From Kozakia baliensis (GTDB taxonomy: Bacteria > Pseudomonadota > Alphaproteobacteria > Acetobacterales > Acetobacteraceae), in NCBI RefSeq assembly GCF_001787335.1, contig NZ_CP014677.1, forward strand, positions 112,992-176,991: DNA of 64,000 nt, given 5' to 3'. The notes under the pieces are model-generated. The model was not told the origin of the DNA. It did no database searches and saw nothing but the letters and a program-made list of their open reading frames with translations. Made by a program: the position numbers and the translations under genes. Numbering within the stretch: the stretch's first letter is position 1; each line of letters starts with the position of its first letter. Shown in pieces: positions 56,541 to 64,000 of this stretch.

Positions 56541-56588
56541 TGAATAATGGAGGATTTCTGGCTCATCGTAACGACGAAGGAGTGAAGT

Positions 56589-56963
56589 ATGAGCCAGAAA
56601 TCCTTGCCGGAGACGCGTTCCGGGGAGCGATTGATCCGCGATATCCGCCGGGCGACCCGCCGGCAGTATTCAGCGGAAGAGAAGATCCGCATTGTGCTCG
56701 ATGGCTTGCGGGGTGAGAGCAGTATCGCCGAGCTATGCCGCCGCGAGGGGATTGCCGAGAGCCTGTATTATTCCTGGTCGAAGGAGTTTCTCGAGGCTGG
56801 CAAGAAGCGGCTTGCGGGTGATACGGCGCGCAACGCCACGACCGGCGAGGTCCGTCATCTGCGCGACGAGGCACGCGCTCTCAAGGAAGTGGTGGCCGAG
56901 CAGACGCTGGAGCTACGCCTGCTCAAAAAAAGCATGATCGGGGATGGGGGAGACCCCGCATGA
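56589..56963 (+). CDS. IS3-family transposase OrfA
   Basis: 124 residues. The helix-turn-helix region reads RRQYSAEEKIRIVLDGLRGE, then SIAELCRREGIAESLYYSW, followed by a coiled C-terminal part (EQTLELRLLKKSM). The stop overlaps the orfB start by 4 bases. Confidence 0.9.
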   Translation: MSQKSLPETRSGERLIRDIRRATRRQYSAEEKIRIVLDGLRGESSIAELCRREGIAESLYYSWSKEFLEAGKKRLAGDTARNATTGEVRHLRDEARALKEVVAEQTLELRLLKKSMIGDGGDPA

Positions 56964-57939
56964 GGTATGAAGCGTCGGAAAAGCTCGAGATCATCCGCCT
57001 CGTCGAGCAGTCGGCCCTCTCAGTTCGCCAGGTTCTGGAGAAGATCGGCGTCCCGCGTTCGACCTTCCACCGCTGGTATGATCTGTATCGGACGGGCGGC
57101 CCGGAAGCCTTGGCGGACAGGCCGTCCCGCCCCAACCGGACGTGGAACCGCATCGCCGATGATATCCGCGCACAGATCGTCGATCTGGCGCTGGAGGCGC
57201 CGCAACTGTCGCCACGGGAAATCGCCATGCGGTTTACGGACGAACGGAGCTATTTCGTCTCGGAAGCTTCGGTCTATCGCCTGCTTAAGGCCCGTGACCT
57301 GATCACCAGCCCGACATTCATCGTCATCAAGGCGGCGGAGAACTTCCATACGAAAACAACAGCGCCGAACCAGCTCTGGCAGACGGACTTCACCTATCTC
57401 AAGGTGATCGGCTGGGGATGGTTTTACTTGTCGACCATCCTTGACGATTTCTCGCGGTATATCATCGCCTGGAAGCTGTGCACGACCATGGCGGCGTCCG
57501 ATGTGACGGACACGCTGGAACTGGCCCTGCAGGCGTCAGGCCTGGATCAGGTCAAGGTGAAACATCGACCGCGCCTGCTCTCCGATAACGGTCCGTGCTA
57601 TGTCGCCGACGAACTCGCGAAATGGCTGGATCAGCACGCAATGGATCATGTCCGCGGCGCCCCGAACCATCCCCAGACGCAGGGAAAAATCGAGCGGTGG
57701 CACCAGACCCTCAAGAACCGCGTGCTTCTTGAGCATTACTACCTGCCAGGCAATCTCGAGCAGCAGATCGAAGCATTCGTCGAAAATTATAACCACCGCC
57801 GGTATCACGAGAGCCTGAACAATCTCACCCCGGCCGATGTCTGGCTTGGACGGGCCAGGCTATCCTGCTCGAACGTGAGCGTATCAAACGCGACACCATC
57901 CAGAAACGGCGCTTGCTTCATCAGCAGCGTGCCGCCTAA
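56960..57939 (+). pseudogene. IS3-family transposase OrfB with a C-terminal frameshift
   Basis: An integrase catalytic core is present: Asp in LWQTDFTYLKVIGWGWF, Asp in LLSDNGPCY and Glu in QTQGKIERWHQTLKNR. Near 57855 one base is missing (GGACGGGCC); the +1-shifted frame then gives GQAILLERERIKRDTIQK and the normal ending HQQRAA with a stop at 57939. The unshifted frame runs on to 58024 with unrelated residues. The DDE core is unaffected, so activity is uncertain. Confidence 0.8.
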
Positions 57940-57977
57940 ACAGCATAACCAGATGGGCCAGAACCTCCGTTATCTCA

Positions 57978-58087
57978 CACCATCCAAAGTCCCAAATCTT
58001 TCGACGACGGACAGCCACAAATAAACGCTGCCGCAATGTGCTGTTAGCGAAAACAAATTCAGGGAAAGATTTTTTGAGACTCAACAC
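57978..58087 (-). pseudogene. Leftover coding start next to the IS, position of gspN in set 2
   Basis: Between the gspM2 stop and the IS edge, GTG 58087 opens a frame that runs about 36 codons (LSLKKSFPEFVFANSTLRQR and on) into the IS. In set 1 this position is held by gspN. The remnant has no clear membrane segment and is too short to identify, so only position supports the link. Confidence 0.35.
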
Positions 58088-58091
58088 TGCG

Positions 58092-58736
58092 TCACCGAGA
58101 GGAGGATGAAATCATAACGTTGCGGACGGCACGCTTTGGCGGAGCGTCGCGTAAAGCAAGGATCGTCAGGGAAGCATCGATCATTCTTCCCTTAACGGCT
58201 TCGTCCTCGATCCGGGAATTGCTGGCAACTTGAAGCTGAACATCGTTCACGAGAAGTCGGGGCGATGTGCTCTGCGCTAAGGCATCGAGGAAATGGATAA
58301 AATCCGCCCAAGATGCCGTAAGGGAAATCCGCACGCTCAGGCGCTCGAAGCTTCCGTCGCGCGTAATGGGAAGAGGCTCCTGGCTGCTCAACACGACCTG
58401 GATACCGTCTGCCGCGTCATGCACGCTTTCCTGAAGTCGCGCCAGTGCCGTTTCATCCGACGTTTCGGTAATCAAAAGCGTGCTGCCATGAGCGTTATTT
58501 TTCGCCGCTTCGTATTTCTCCTGAAGCGCGGGGATCGTGGTAACGAGCGTTTGGGTACGGAGCAGAATTTGTCGCTGGTCTTCGATGTTCTCTTTACGCG
58601 TCTCGTAAAAACCAATCAGAGACGAAAACAGCATCCATGCCAGAATAACCATCAAGAAAGTGATGGCGACGGCAAGGAGAAGCCCGGAACGCCCCTTTGG
58701 AAGGCTCGACAAAAAAAGGTTTGGAGTTCCTGACAT
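58092..58736 (-). CDS. gspM: T2SS inner-membrane protein GspM (set 2)
   Basis: 214 residues. One membrane segment near 18-40 (GLLLAVAITFLMVILAWMLF) is followed by a charged coiled stretch and a small periplasmic domain (DGSFERLSVRISLTASWADF). It lies 9 bases after gspL2. It is the counterpart of the protein at 46407-47027, with low but recognisable similarity in layout. Confidence 0.82.
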   Translation of the reverse strand: MSGTPNLFLSSLPKGRSGLLLAVAITFLMVILAWMLFSSLIGFYETRKENIEDQRQILLRTQTLVTTIPALQEKYEAAKNNAHGSTLLITETSDETALARLQESVHDAADGIQVVLSSQEPLPITRDGSFERLSVRISLTASWADFIHFLDALAQSTSPRLLVNDVQLQVASNSRIEDEAVKGRMIDASLTILALRDAPPKRAVRNVMISSSSR

Positions 58737-58745
58737 GGAAGCGCC

Positions 58746-59747
58746 TTAGTTCGGCGCAACGGCATTGATGGTGAAGACATCCTGGTCTTTATCCTCGGAC
58801 CGGGTGACAGGACCGGAAAAGGCTGCATCGGTAAATGCCGCATGATGCTCAAGGATACCGATAAGCTGTGTCGCCTGTTTCGATTGCCCTTCCATCGTGA
58901 TGTGATGATCGTGAATACGCAGCGCGGTCAAGAAAGTGCCATCGGGCAAAGTTTCGGTTAAGGTTCGAATGGTTTCCAGCGGCGATCCAATCCGCCGCTC
59001 CTCTTTTTCAACCGCGACAGGACCGGCAGTGAACGAAGCGATTTCGCGCCGAAGGTTTTCCGCTATATCGCGCTTATCGGCGAGTGCGTTCGCTTTGCGG
59101 TTCAGGTCGAAAATCTGAACTTCCTGCGCGAGAAAGGGCACAATGGTAAGGCCGCATAATATGGCGGGCAAAACATAAACCAGGCGGGATTTTTTTCGTG
59201 CTATGGCGGCAAAGGGGATGATTTCCGTCCTGCCTGCCGCGCCGACCATGCACAAACGTGTCGGCGCAACGCCAGCGCGCTGGAGCCTCTCCAGCCCCGT
59301 TTCGAACAGAAAACGAGGCGCCACAAGCAAGCGAAAAACAGCATTGCCTTGTTTGCCAGCCTCGGTCTTACGGTTCATCGTCCAAACCACATCTTGCGCT
59401 TGAAAAGGCGTCAGACGATCAAGATCGTAACCGATAGCTTGCGCGGCATTATCTGCCGCCGCTTCGGGAAGTGACACATCGCGTGCAAGAATACCTCCTT
59501 CCGGCAGCATGAGTGAAATATCCGGTCTACGGCGTGGGAATGCCCGACGACGCCGAGATTCGGCGAGAACGGCTTGGCATTGCTGAATTTCAGCTTCCGA
59601 GACATTTCCATCAGGATGAACGGCTAAGCGAATATCCTGCCTGTCTTTCCCTTTCAAAACGGTAGGAAAAAGCTCTGTCATACGTTCGAGCCACCAGCGG
59701 CCGAACGTGTAAAAAAACAGGCCAACAGAAGATTGTTGCCTTGTCAT
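58746..59747 (-). CDS. gspL: T2SS inner-membrane protein GspL (set 2)
   Basis: 333 residues from ATG 59747. A cytoplasmic actin-like domain (DNAAQAIGYDLDRLTPFQAQ) is followed by one membrane segment near 215-235 and a periplasmic domain. A longer frame to 59867 exists, but its extra 40 residues have no likeness to the set 1 GspL. The 218 bases between it and gspO hold no other gene. Confidence 0.83.
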   Translation of the reverse strand: MTRQQSSVGLFFYTFGRWWLERMTELFPTVLKGKDRQDIRLAVHPDGNVSEAEIQQCQAVLAESRRRRAFPRRRPDISLMLPEGGILARDVSLPEAAADNAAQAIGYDLDRLTPFQAQDVVWTMNRKTEAGKQGNAVFRLLVAPRFLFETGLERLQRAGVAPTRLCMVGAAGRTEIIPFAAIARKKSRLVYVLPAILCGLTIVPFLAQEVQIFDLNRKANALADKRDIAENLRREIASFTAGPVAVEKEERRIGSPLETIRTLTETLPDGTFLTALRIHDHHITMEGQSKQATQLIGILEHHAAFTDAAFSGPVTRSEDKDQDVFTINAVAPN

Positions 59748-59965
59748 CACGGAATTTTTCGAACAGTCCGGTTTACTGATGCCACCTGATGGAAAAATCC
59801 TGTCTCGGGGTATGAGCGCAATAACGGACACTGGATAACACCGAGCCTGTGTAAGCGACAGAAGCACTATGTTATATTTTTATGACAAGCAAACCTTTGC
59901 TCTGGCTTCACGCCTCGTTTTTTCCTAACCCCAGTTTCTGGCTTCTTACTGCGCCGCAAAAAGCG

Positions 59966-60757
59966 CTATTCCCCCGTGAGAGTCAGACGCGCAATCCAGA
60001 TGGCGGCGGCCAGACTGGGACCAAAAGGAACGACAACCGTCATGCTGAATCGTCCTGCGCGCAAGGTGGTCGACATGGCGACCATAATTCCGAGAATGGA
60101 TGCCGAAAGCACGACGAACGGAAGCGGTGCAATTCCCAACCACGCGCCGCCCATCGCCAACAATTTAGCATCCCCACCGCCGAGGCCGTCACGTTTACGC
60201 AATAGACGGTATCCCCAGGCAACGCCCGAAAAAAGCAGCCACCCCGCAACACACCCTAGGATGCGGTCGTATGTTACGTTCCAGCCGTGCAGAGCCACTG
60301 CTTCGCAAAGCCCGGCGAGCAACAGTGGCAGCGTCAGAACATCGGGCAAGCGCATGCAATCCAGGTCGATCCAGGAAAGCGCCAACAAGCCCCAGCCGAG
60401 AACGCAGTCGGCGAAGAATATCGCCGGATCTATAGCCACTTCATTCAGCGAAACGCCTTGGAATGCGGCTCCAACCAGCCGGACCAGTAAAGCGCAAGCC
60501 GGTATCGCTACAGCCGACAGTTCCACCTTCAAATGCAGGGGATCGATTTTGCCGCCGCAATGCCGACAAACGCCTTTTTGCAGCCAATATGACAGCAAGG
60601 GAATCATTTCGGAAGGACCGAGAGTCCTGTTGCAGGTTTCGCAGTGGGAACGGCCCGACACGAATGTTTCGCCCCGTGGGATACGCCGGATCAGCACACC
60701 CAGGAAACTGCCGATAAATGGCGCCAGAAGGAAGGGAAGAAGCATAAGGGGCGTCAT
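59966..60757 (-). CDS. gspO: Prepilin peptidase GspO
   Basis: 263 residues from ATG 60757; a TTG 39 bases earlier is possible. Two Cys pairs (CETC and CRHC) bind zinc. The catalytic Asp residues are in SWIDLDCMRLPD and GLGGGDAKLL. About seven membrane segments follow. It cuts and N-methylates all the pseudopilins. It is the only prepilin peptidase in the window, so it probably serves both T2SS sets. Confidence 0.93.
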   Translation of the reverse strand: MTPLMLLPFLLAPFIGSFLGVLIRRIPRGETFVSGRSHCETCNRTLGPSEMIPLLSYWLQKGVCRHCGGKIDPLHLKVELSAVAIPACALLVRLVGAAFQGVSLNEVAIDPAIFFADCVLGWGLLALSWIDLDCMRLPDVLTLPLLLAGLCEAVALHGWNVTYDRILGCVAGWLLFSGVAWGYRLLRKRDGLGGGDAKLLAMGGAWLGIAPLPFVVLSASILGIMVAMSTTLRAGRFSMTVVVPFGPSLAAAIWIARLTLTGE

Positions 60758-60810
60758 GGCGCGCGGAACTCTGGCGGATTGGCCTATTTTCGGCAAGGAG
60801 GAATAAAGGC

Positions 60811-62535
60811 ATGAACGAACTTTCTTCCTCTTCCTGGTCCCAAGACGATCTGCCTGAAAAAAATGATCTGGAAAGCATCATTCTCAAACGCGGCGCTTGC
60901 GAACCGCGGACCTTGGAACGCGCCCGCAATGTTGCGTTTGAGACCGGCCAACCTCTAGCGCTCGTTCTGCTTCAACTCGGTCTCGTTAGCGAAACGGATC
61001 TTGCCCGCGCCTATGCCGCGCTGCTCCAAACCGAGGTTGTCGAAGCGCCGCAACTTGCTCAGATTGCGGAACCGATCATGCCAGATCATTTGAGCGCGCG
61101 TTTCCTCCGCCAAGCACGCGCCATTCCTATCGATCAAACTAGGAGCAGCTTGCGTCTGGCGATGGCGGACCCGTTAGACGATTATACGTGCGCCGCCGTC
61201 AGGCTTGCCACCGGCCTGAACGTGATTCGAGAAGTCGTGCGCCCAGCAGATCTGGAAGCTGCTTTTTCTCGCCTTTATCCGGATGATGACGAGAGTACCG
61301 AAGAAAACGCGGAGTTGCTCGCTGAGGGAAATTCGGCGGAAGAAGACACCGACCGCCTGAAAGATCTCGCCAGCGAAGCGCCGATTATCAGGTTGGTGAA
61401 CCAGATCATCTTTCGCGCCGTCGAAACGCGTGCTTCCGACATTCATATCGAGCCCTTTGAAGACCGACTTCTCATTCGTTACCGTTACGATGGCGTTTTG
61501 CATGAAGTGGATAGTCAAAGCCCGCGCATGACGTCCGCGTTGATTTCGCGCATCAAGATCATGTCCAAACTCGATATCGCCGAACGCCGCCTCCCCCAGG
61601 ATGGGCGCATCAAATTGGCCGTGCGCGGACATGAAGTCGATTTCCGCGTATCCACAGTGCCGTCCCTTCATGGAGAGATCGCGGTTTTGCGTGTGCTCGA
61701 TCGCACGACCGTCAGCTTCGATTACGCTCGCCTCGGCCTGGCTCCCGCCATCATCAAGGAGTTTCGCGCGGCGCTGGAATTGCCTAACGGGATCGTCCTC
61801 GTGACAGGACCGACCGGCAGCGGCAAAACCACGACGCTTTATACAGGGCTTGCAGGGATCAACTCGCGCGAGCGCAACGTCATGACCGTGGAAGACCCGA
61901 TCGAGTATCAGCTTTCGGGCATCAACCAAATTCAGACGCGCCCTGTAATTGGCCTGACATTTGCAAGCCTTTTGCGTGCTATTCTTCGACAAGACCCTGA
62001 CGTGATTATGGTCGGTGAAATTCGCGATCTGGAAACGGCGCAAATTGCAGTGCAAGCTGCCCTTACCGGCCATTTGGTGCTTTCGACGCTTCACACCAAT
62101 TCCGCTGCCGCCGCCGTGACCCGGCTGCGGGACATGGGGCTGGAGGATTATCTCATCACCGCCGTTCTACGCGGTATTCTGGCGCAACGTCTGGTTCGCA
62201 AGCTTTGCGACAATTGCCGCCACCCGGGGCCGGTTCTACCGGAGCTTGCGCAGCGTTTGGGGCTGGATCCGAAACAGCCTCACACGCTTTGGCATGCTGT
62301 AGGGTGTCCGCAATGCCGTCAGACCGGCTATCGCGGGCGAAGCGCCGTTGCGGAATTTCTTCAACCTTCCAGAGACGTCACGCGGCTCATTCTCTCCGGC
62401 GCGGATCATACCGAAATCGAACGCGCAGCGGTCGCCGAAGGTATGGAGACCATGTTCCAAGCCGGATTGCGCGCGGCTCTCGCAGGAGAAACCACCCTCG
62501 AAGAAATCAGCCGTATTATCGGACTTGAAGAATGA
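60811..62535 (+). CDS. gspE: T2SS ATPase GspE (set 2)
   Basis: 574 residues. Walker A GPTGSGKTTTL is near residue 333, the Walker B is DPDVIMVGEIRD and the His box is TLHTNSAAAAVTRL. The zinc Cys pairs are CDNC near 467 and CPQC near 500. ATG 60811 follows an AAGGAGGA site. It is divergent from gspO across about 50 bases, and closely similar to GspE of set 1 through the whole catalytic part. Confidence 0.95.
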   Translation: MNELSSSSWSQDDLPEKNDLESIILKRGACEPRTLERARNVAFETGQPLALVLLQLGLVSETDLARAYAALLQTEVVEAPQLAQIAEPIMPDHLSARFLRQARAIPIDQTRSSLRLAMADPLDDYTCAAVRLATGLNVIREVVRPADLEAAFSRLYPDDDESTEENAELLAEGNSAEEDTDRLKDLASEAPIIRLVNQIIFRAVETRASDIHIEPFEDRLLIRYRYDGVLHEVDSQSPRMTSALISRIKIMSKLDIAERRLPQDGRIKLAVRGHEVDFRVSTVPSLHGEIAVLRVLDRTTVSFDYARLGLAPAIIKEFRAALELPNGIVLVTGPTGSGKTTTLYTGLAGINSRERNVMTVEDPIEYQLSGINQIQTRPVIGLTFASLLRAILRQDPDVIMVGEIRDLETAQIAVQAALTGHLVLSTLHTNSAAAAVTRLRDMGLEDYLITAVLRGILAQRLVRKLCDNCRHPGPVLPELAQRLGLDPKQPHTLWHAVGCPQCRQTGYRGRSAVAEFLQPSRDVTRLILSGADHTEIERAAVAEGMETMFQAGLRAALAGETTLEEISRIIGLEE

Positions 62536-63992
62536 ACGCGGCCACGCCAGCGCTTTCGGAAAAAGACGCGACTATTTGGCGTTATCAGGCGGTGACGTCC
62601 GATGGAAGCGTTCAACACGGTGAAATGACGGCCGACACCGAGGCACAGGTCGTTTCTCGTCTCCGCAAACAAAAACTTCTCGTCGTGCAGATTGCGCCGG
62701 CCACGCGCGGCAGCGCCTTGCACAGAGAATTGCTGTCGCTTTTAGGGCGTGGCGATGCAACGCGTTTGCATGGGCAGGAGATTGCGGAATTCACCCGGAA
62801 GCTCGCGACTATGCTAACAGCAGGGCTCGACCTTGATCGTGCATTGCGGTTTTTGGGGGAGACGGCCACCAACAAACGCGGTACAAAACTTATTGGCGCT
62901 TTGCGTGACCGGGTCAGAGACGGAAACTCCTTTGCCGATGCGCTGGAAGGTTTTCCTTCGAGTTTTTCGAAACTCTATGTCGGCCTGATCAAAGCGGGCG
63001 AAGCCGGAGGCAAGCTGGGAGAAGCACTCCTACGCTTGGCGGATTTGCTGGAGCGTGAGCGAAAACTCAAGACCACCATTCAATCCGCCATGATTTACCC
63101 GGCCGTTTTGTTGGTCGCCTCCGTTTTCTCGATCGTGCTTCTGTTGACGCATGTGCTTCCGCAATTCGTGCCGTTGTTCGAGGAAAATGGCGCATCCCTT
63201 CCTATGGTGACGAAAATCGTCATTGCAGCAGGCGATTTTCTCACGGCCTGGGGCGTGGTAATTCTGGGGGCAGTTCTTGTCGGCATTGCACTTGCTCGGG
63301 TGGCCTTGCGCAAGCCCCATCTGCGCCTGTCCTACGATCGGTTTCTGCTGCGCATTCCTATTCTCGGCAATCTACTCCGGGAAATCATGGCAGCGCAGTT
63401 CACGCGCACGCTCGGCACGCTCATGCGCAACGGCGTGCCGCTTGTCGGAGCACTCCGCATTACCGAGGGCGTTATCAACAACACTGCCGGAGCCTCTTGC
63501 GTGACGGATGCATGCCGCGTGGTCCGAGAAGGCGGCAGTTTGGCATTATCTCTGGAAAACGAGCGTATTTTCCCCGAAACCATGACCCATTTCTTGAAGG
63601 TTGGAGAAGAGACCGCACAGCTTGCCGATATCGCGCTGAAATCCGCCGATATTCATGAGGAAGCCAGCCGCGTCACGATACAGAGGCTACTTGCTGTTTT
63701 GGTGCCTGCCATCACGATTATTATGGGTGTGATCGTCGCGGGCATCGTCTCCGCACTTCTCCTGGCCATGTTGAGTCTCAATGACCTTGCGCATCGAAAA
63801 AGACATGCACGTTGCTCAGGCGGGATTTACTTTACTGGAGATGATGGTCGTCCTGGTCATCGCAGGGCTTCTCATGGGCGTTGCTTTGGAACGTGGGCCG
63901 CTACGGAGCGACGCCGCCAATTTTTCCGCTGCACGTTCCCGCGTTTTGGCGATATTTCGCGATGCACAGACTTTATCGGAAACAAGCGGTGA
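62532..63992 (+). CDS. gspF: T2SS inner-membrane protein GspF (set 2) with a read-through extension
   Basis: 486 residues; set 1 GspF has 407. The first 416 or so residues match the family (EIAEFTRKLATMLTAGLDLD, SFSKLYVGLIKAGEAGGKL, LGTLMRNGVPLVGALRI). At LSLNDLA, where the set 1 protein ends, the stop is missing, and about 70 further residues (HRKRHARCSGGIYF onward) are coded out of frame over gspH2. The extension is rich in Arg, His and Cys and looks accidental. ATG 62532 overlaps the gspE2 stop (ATGA). Confidence 0.9.
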   Translation: MNAATPALSEKDATIWRYQAVTSDGSVQHGEMTADTEAQVVSRLRKQKLLVVQIAPATRGSALHRELLSLLGRGDATRLHGQEIAEFTRKLATMLTAGLDLDRALRFLGETATNKRGTKLIGALRDRVRDGNSFADALEGFPSSFSKLYVGLIKAGEAGGKLGEALLRLADLLERERKLKTTIQSAMIYPAVLLVASVFSIVLLLTHVLPQFVPLFEENGASLPMVTKIVIAAGDFLTAWGVVILGAVLVGIALARVALRKPHLRLSYDRFLLRIPILGNLLREIMAAQFTRTLGTLMRNGVPLVGALRITEGVINNTAGASCVTDACRVVREGGSLALSLENERIFPETMTHFLKVGEETAQLADIALKSADIHEEASRVTIQRLLAVLVPAITIIMGVIVAGIVSALLLAMLSLNDLAHRKRHARCSGGIYFTGDDGRPGHRRASHGRCFGTWAATERRRQFFRCTFPRFGDISRCTDFIGNKR

Positions 63993-64000
63993 TGCTGTGT
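63781..64000 (+). CDS. gspH: T2SS minor pseudopilin GspH (set 2), cut by the window edge
   Basis: The frame from ATG 63781 has a leader of 14 residues, then the prepilin motif AG/FTLLEMMVVLVIAGLLMGV. It continues past the right edge. It overlaps the end of gspF2 by 212 bases in another frame. The order E-F-H matches set 1, so I and J are expected outside the window. Confidence 0.85.
   Translation, partial: MTLRIEKDMHVAQAGFTLLEMMVVLVIAGLLMGVALERGPLRSDAANFSAARSRVLAIFRDAQTLSETSGDAV

Larger units (their letters stand above)
56541..57977 (+). mobile_element. IS3-family element between gspD2 and gspM2
   Basis: About 1437 bases. The left end TGAATAATGGAGGATTTCTG and the reverse complement of the right end TGAGATAACGGAGGTTCTGG pair imperfectly as inverted repeats. 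No direct repeat flanks the ends. Coding is in the usual orfA/orfB overlap. Lack of duplication plus absence of gspN suggests insertion with deletion, or recombination between two copies. Confidence 0.82.

Noticed and set aside
61174..62094. A 306-codon open frame on the minus strand
   Set aside because: It lies wholly within gspE2, which has all its motifs; the frame is a by-product of GC-rich coding sequence.
1..64000. CRISPR arrays, tRNA or rRNA genes, and riboswitches
   Set aside because: No regularly spaced repeats, tRNA-like folds or conserved rRNA segments were noticed by reading; short RNAs could still be missed without covariance searches.

Overview
The window looks like part of an acetic acid bacterium (Acetobacteraceae, Alphaproteobacteria). 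The main reasons are a broken levansucrase whose residue numbering is collinear with Gluconacetobacter diazotrophicus LsdA (Asp135, Asp309, Glu401, Cys339 and Cys395 all fall at the same positions), an lsd-type type II secretion (T2SS) operon directly behind it, and insertion sequences of the kinds common in that family (IS1031-like, IS903-like, IS427-like). The genus cannot be fixed from the sequence; Kozakia, Neoasaia, Asaia or Gluconacetobacter relatives would all fit.

Bases 1-9564 hold a two-armed uptake and catabolic locus. The minus arm runs LysR regulator, fused binding protein-permease, ABC ATPase, TonB-dependent receptor, sugar-phosphate-isomerase-like protein, 2-oxoglutarate/Fe oxygenase (cut by the window edge). 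The plus arm runs guanidino-modifying hydrolase, D-2-hydroxyacid dehydrogenase, class II aldolase. Bases 9755-14545 hold a minus-strand ATP-grasp / alpha-E / two-transglutaminase set. Bases 16177-24425 hold a second metabolic locus: a minus operon (FAD oxidoreductase, iron alcohol dehydrogenase, GntR regulator) divergent from a plus operon (TonB receptor, MHS-type transporter, and a second D-2-hydroxyacid dehydrogenase paralogous to the first). An exact 13-bp inverted repeat sits in the divergent promoter region.

Bases 24500-38000 are accessory DNA: one nearly complete IS5-family element with a broken transposase, relics of IS427-, IS6- and IS630-type elements, an orphan CcdB-like gene, a secreted RTX-like protein, a TetR/DoxX set, a semialdehyde dehydrogenase, an XRE-type protein, a PadR-DUF1700-DUF2807 set, and AT-rich stretches.

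Bases 37966-64000 are the most striking part. A GH68 levansucrase gene is split at codon 71 by a 1053-bp IS903-like element flanked by a perfect 9-bp target duplication; removing the element and one duplication restores a 588-residue enzyme. It is followed by T2SS operon 1 (gspE-F-H-I-J-L-M-N-D-K, without G and O). After a gene pair broken by an IS1031-like element comes a second, divergently arranged T2SS set: gspO-L-M-[IS]-D-K on the minus strand and gspE-F-H... on the plus strand, with a lone gspG. Thus one shared G and O may serve two otherwise duplicated machines. An IS3-family element has replaced the gspN position of set 2 and abuts the gspD2 start codon, and gspF2 has lost its normal stop and reads through gspH2.
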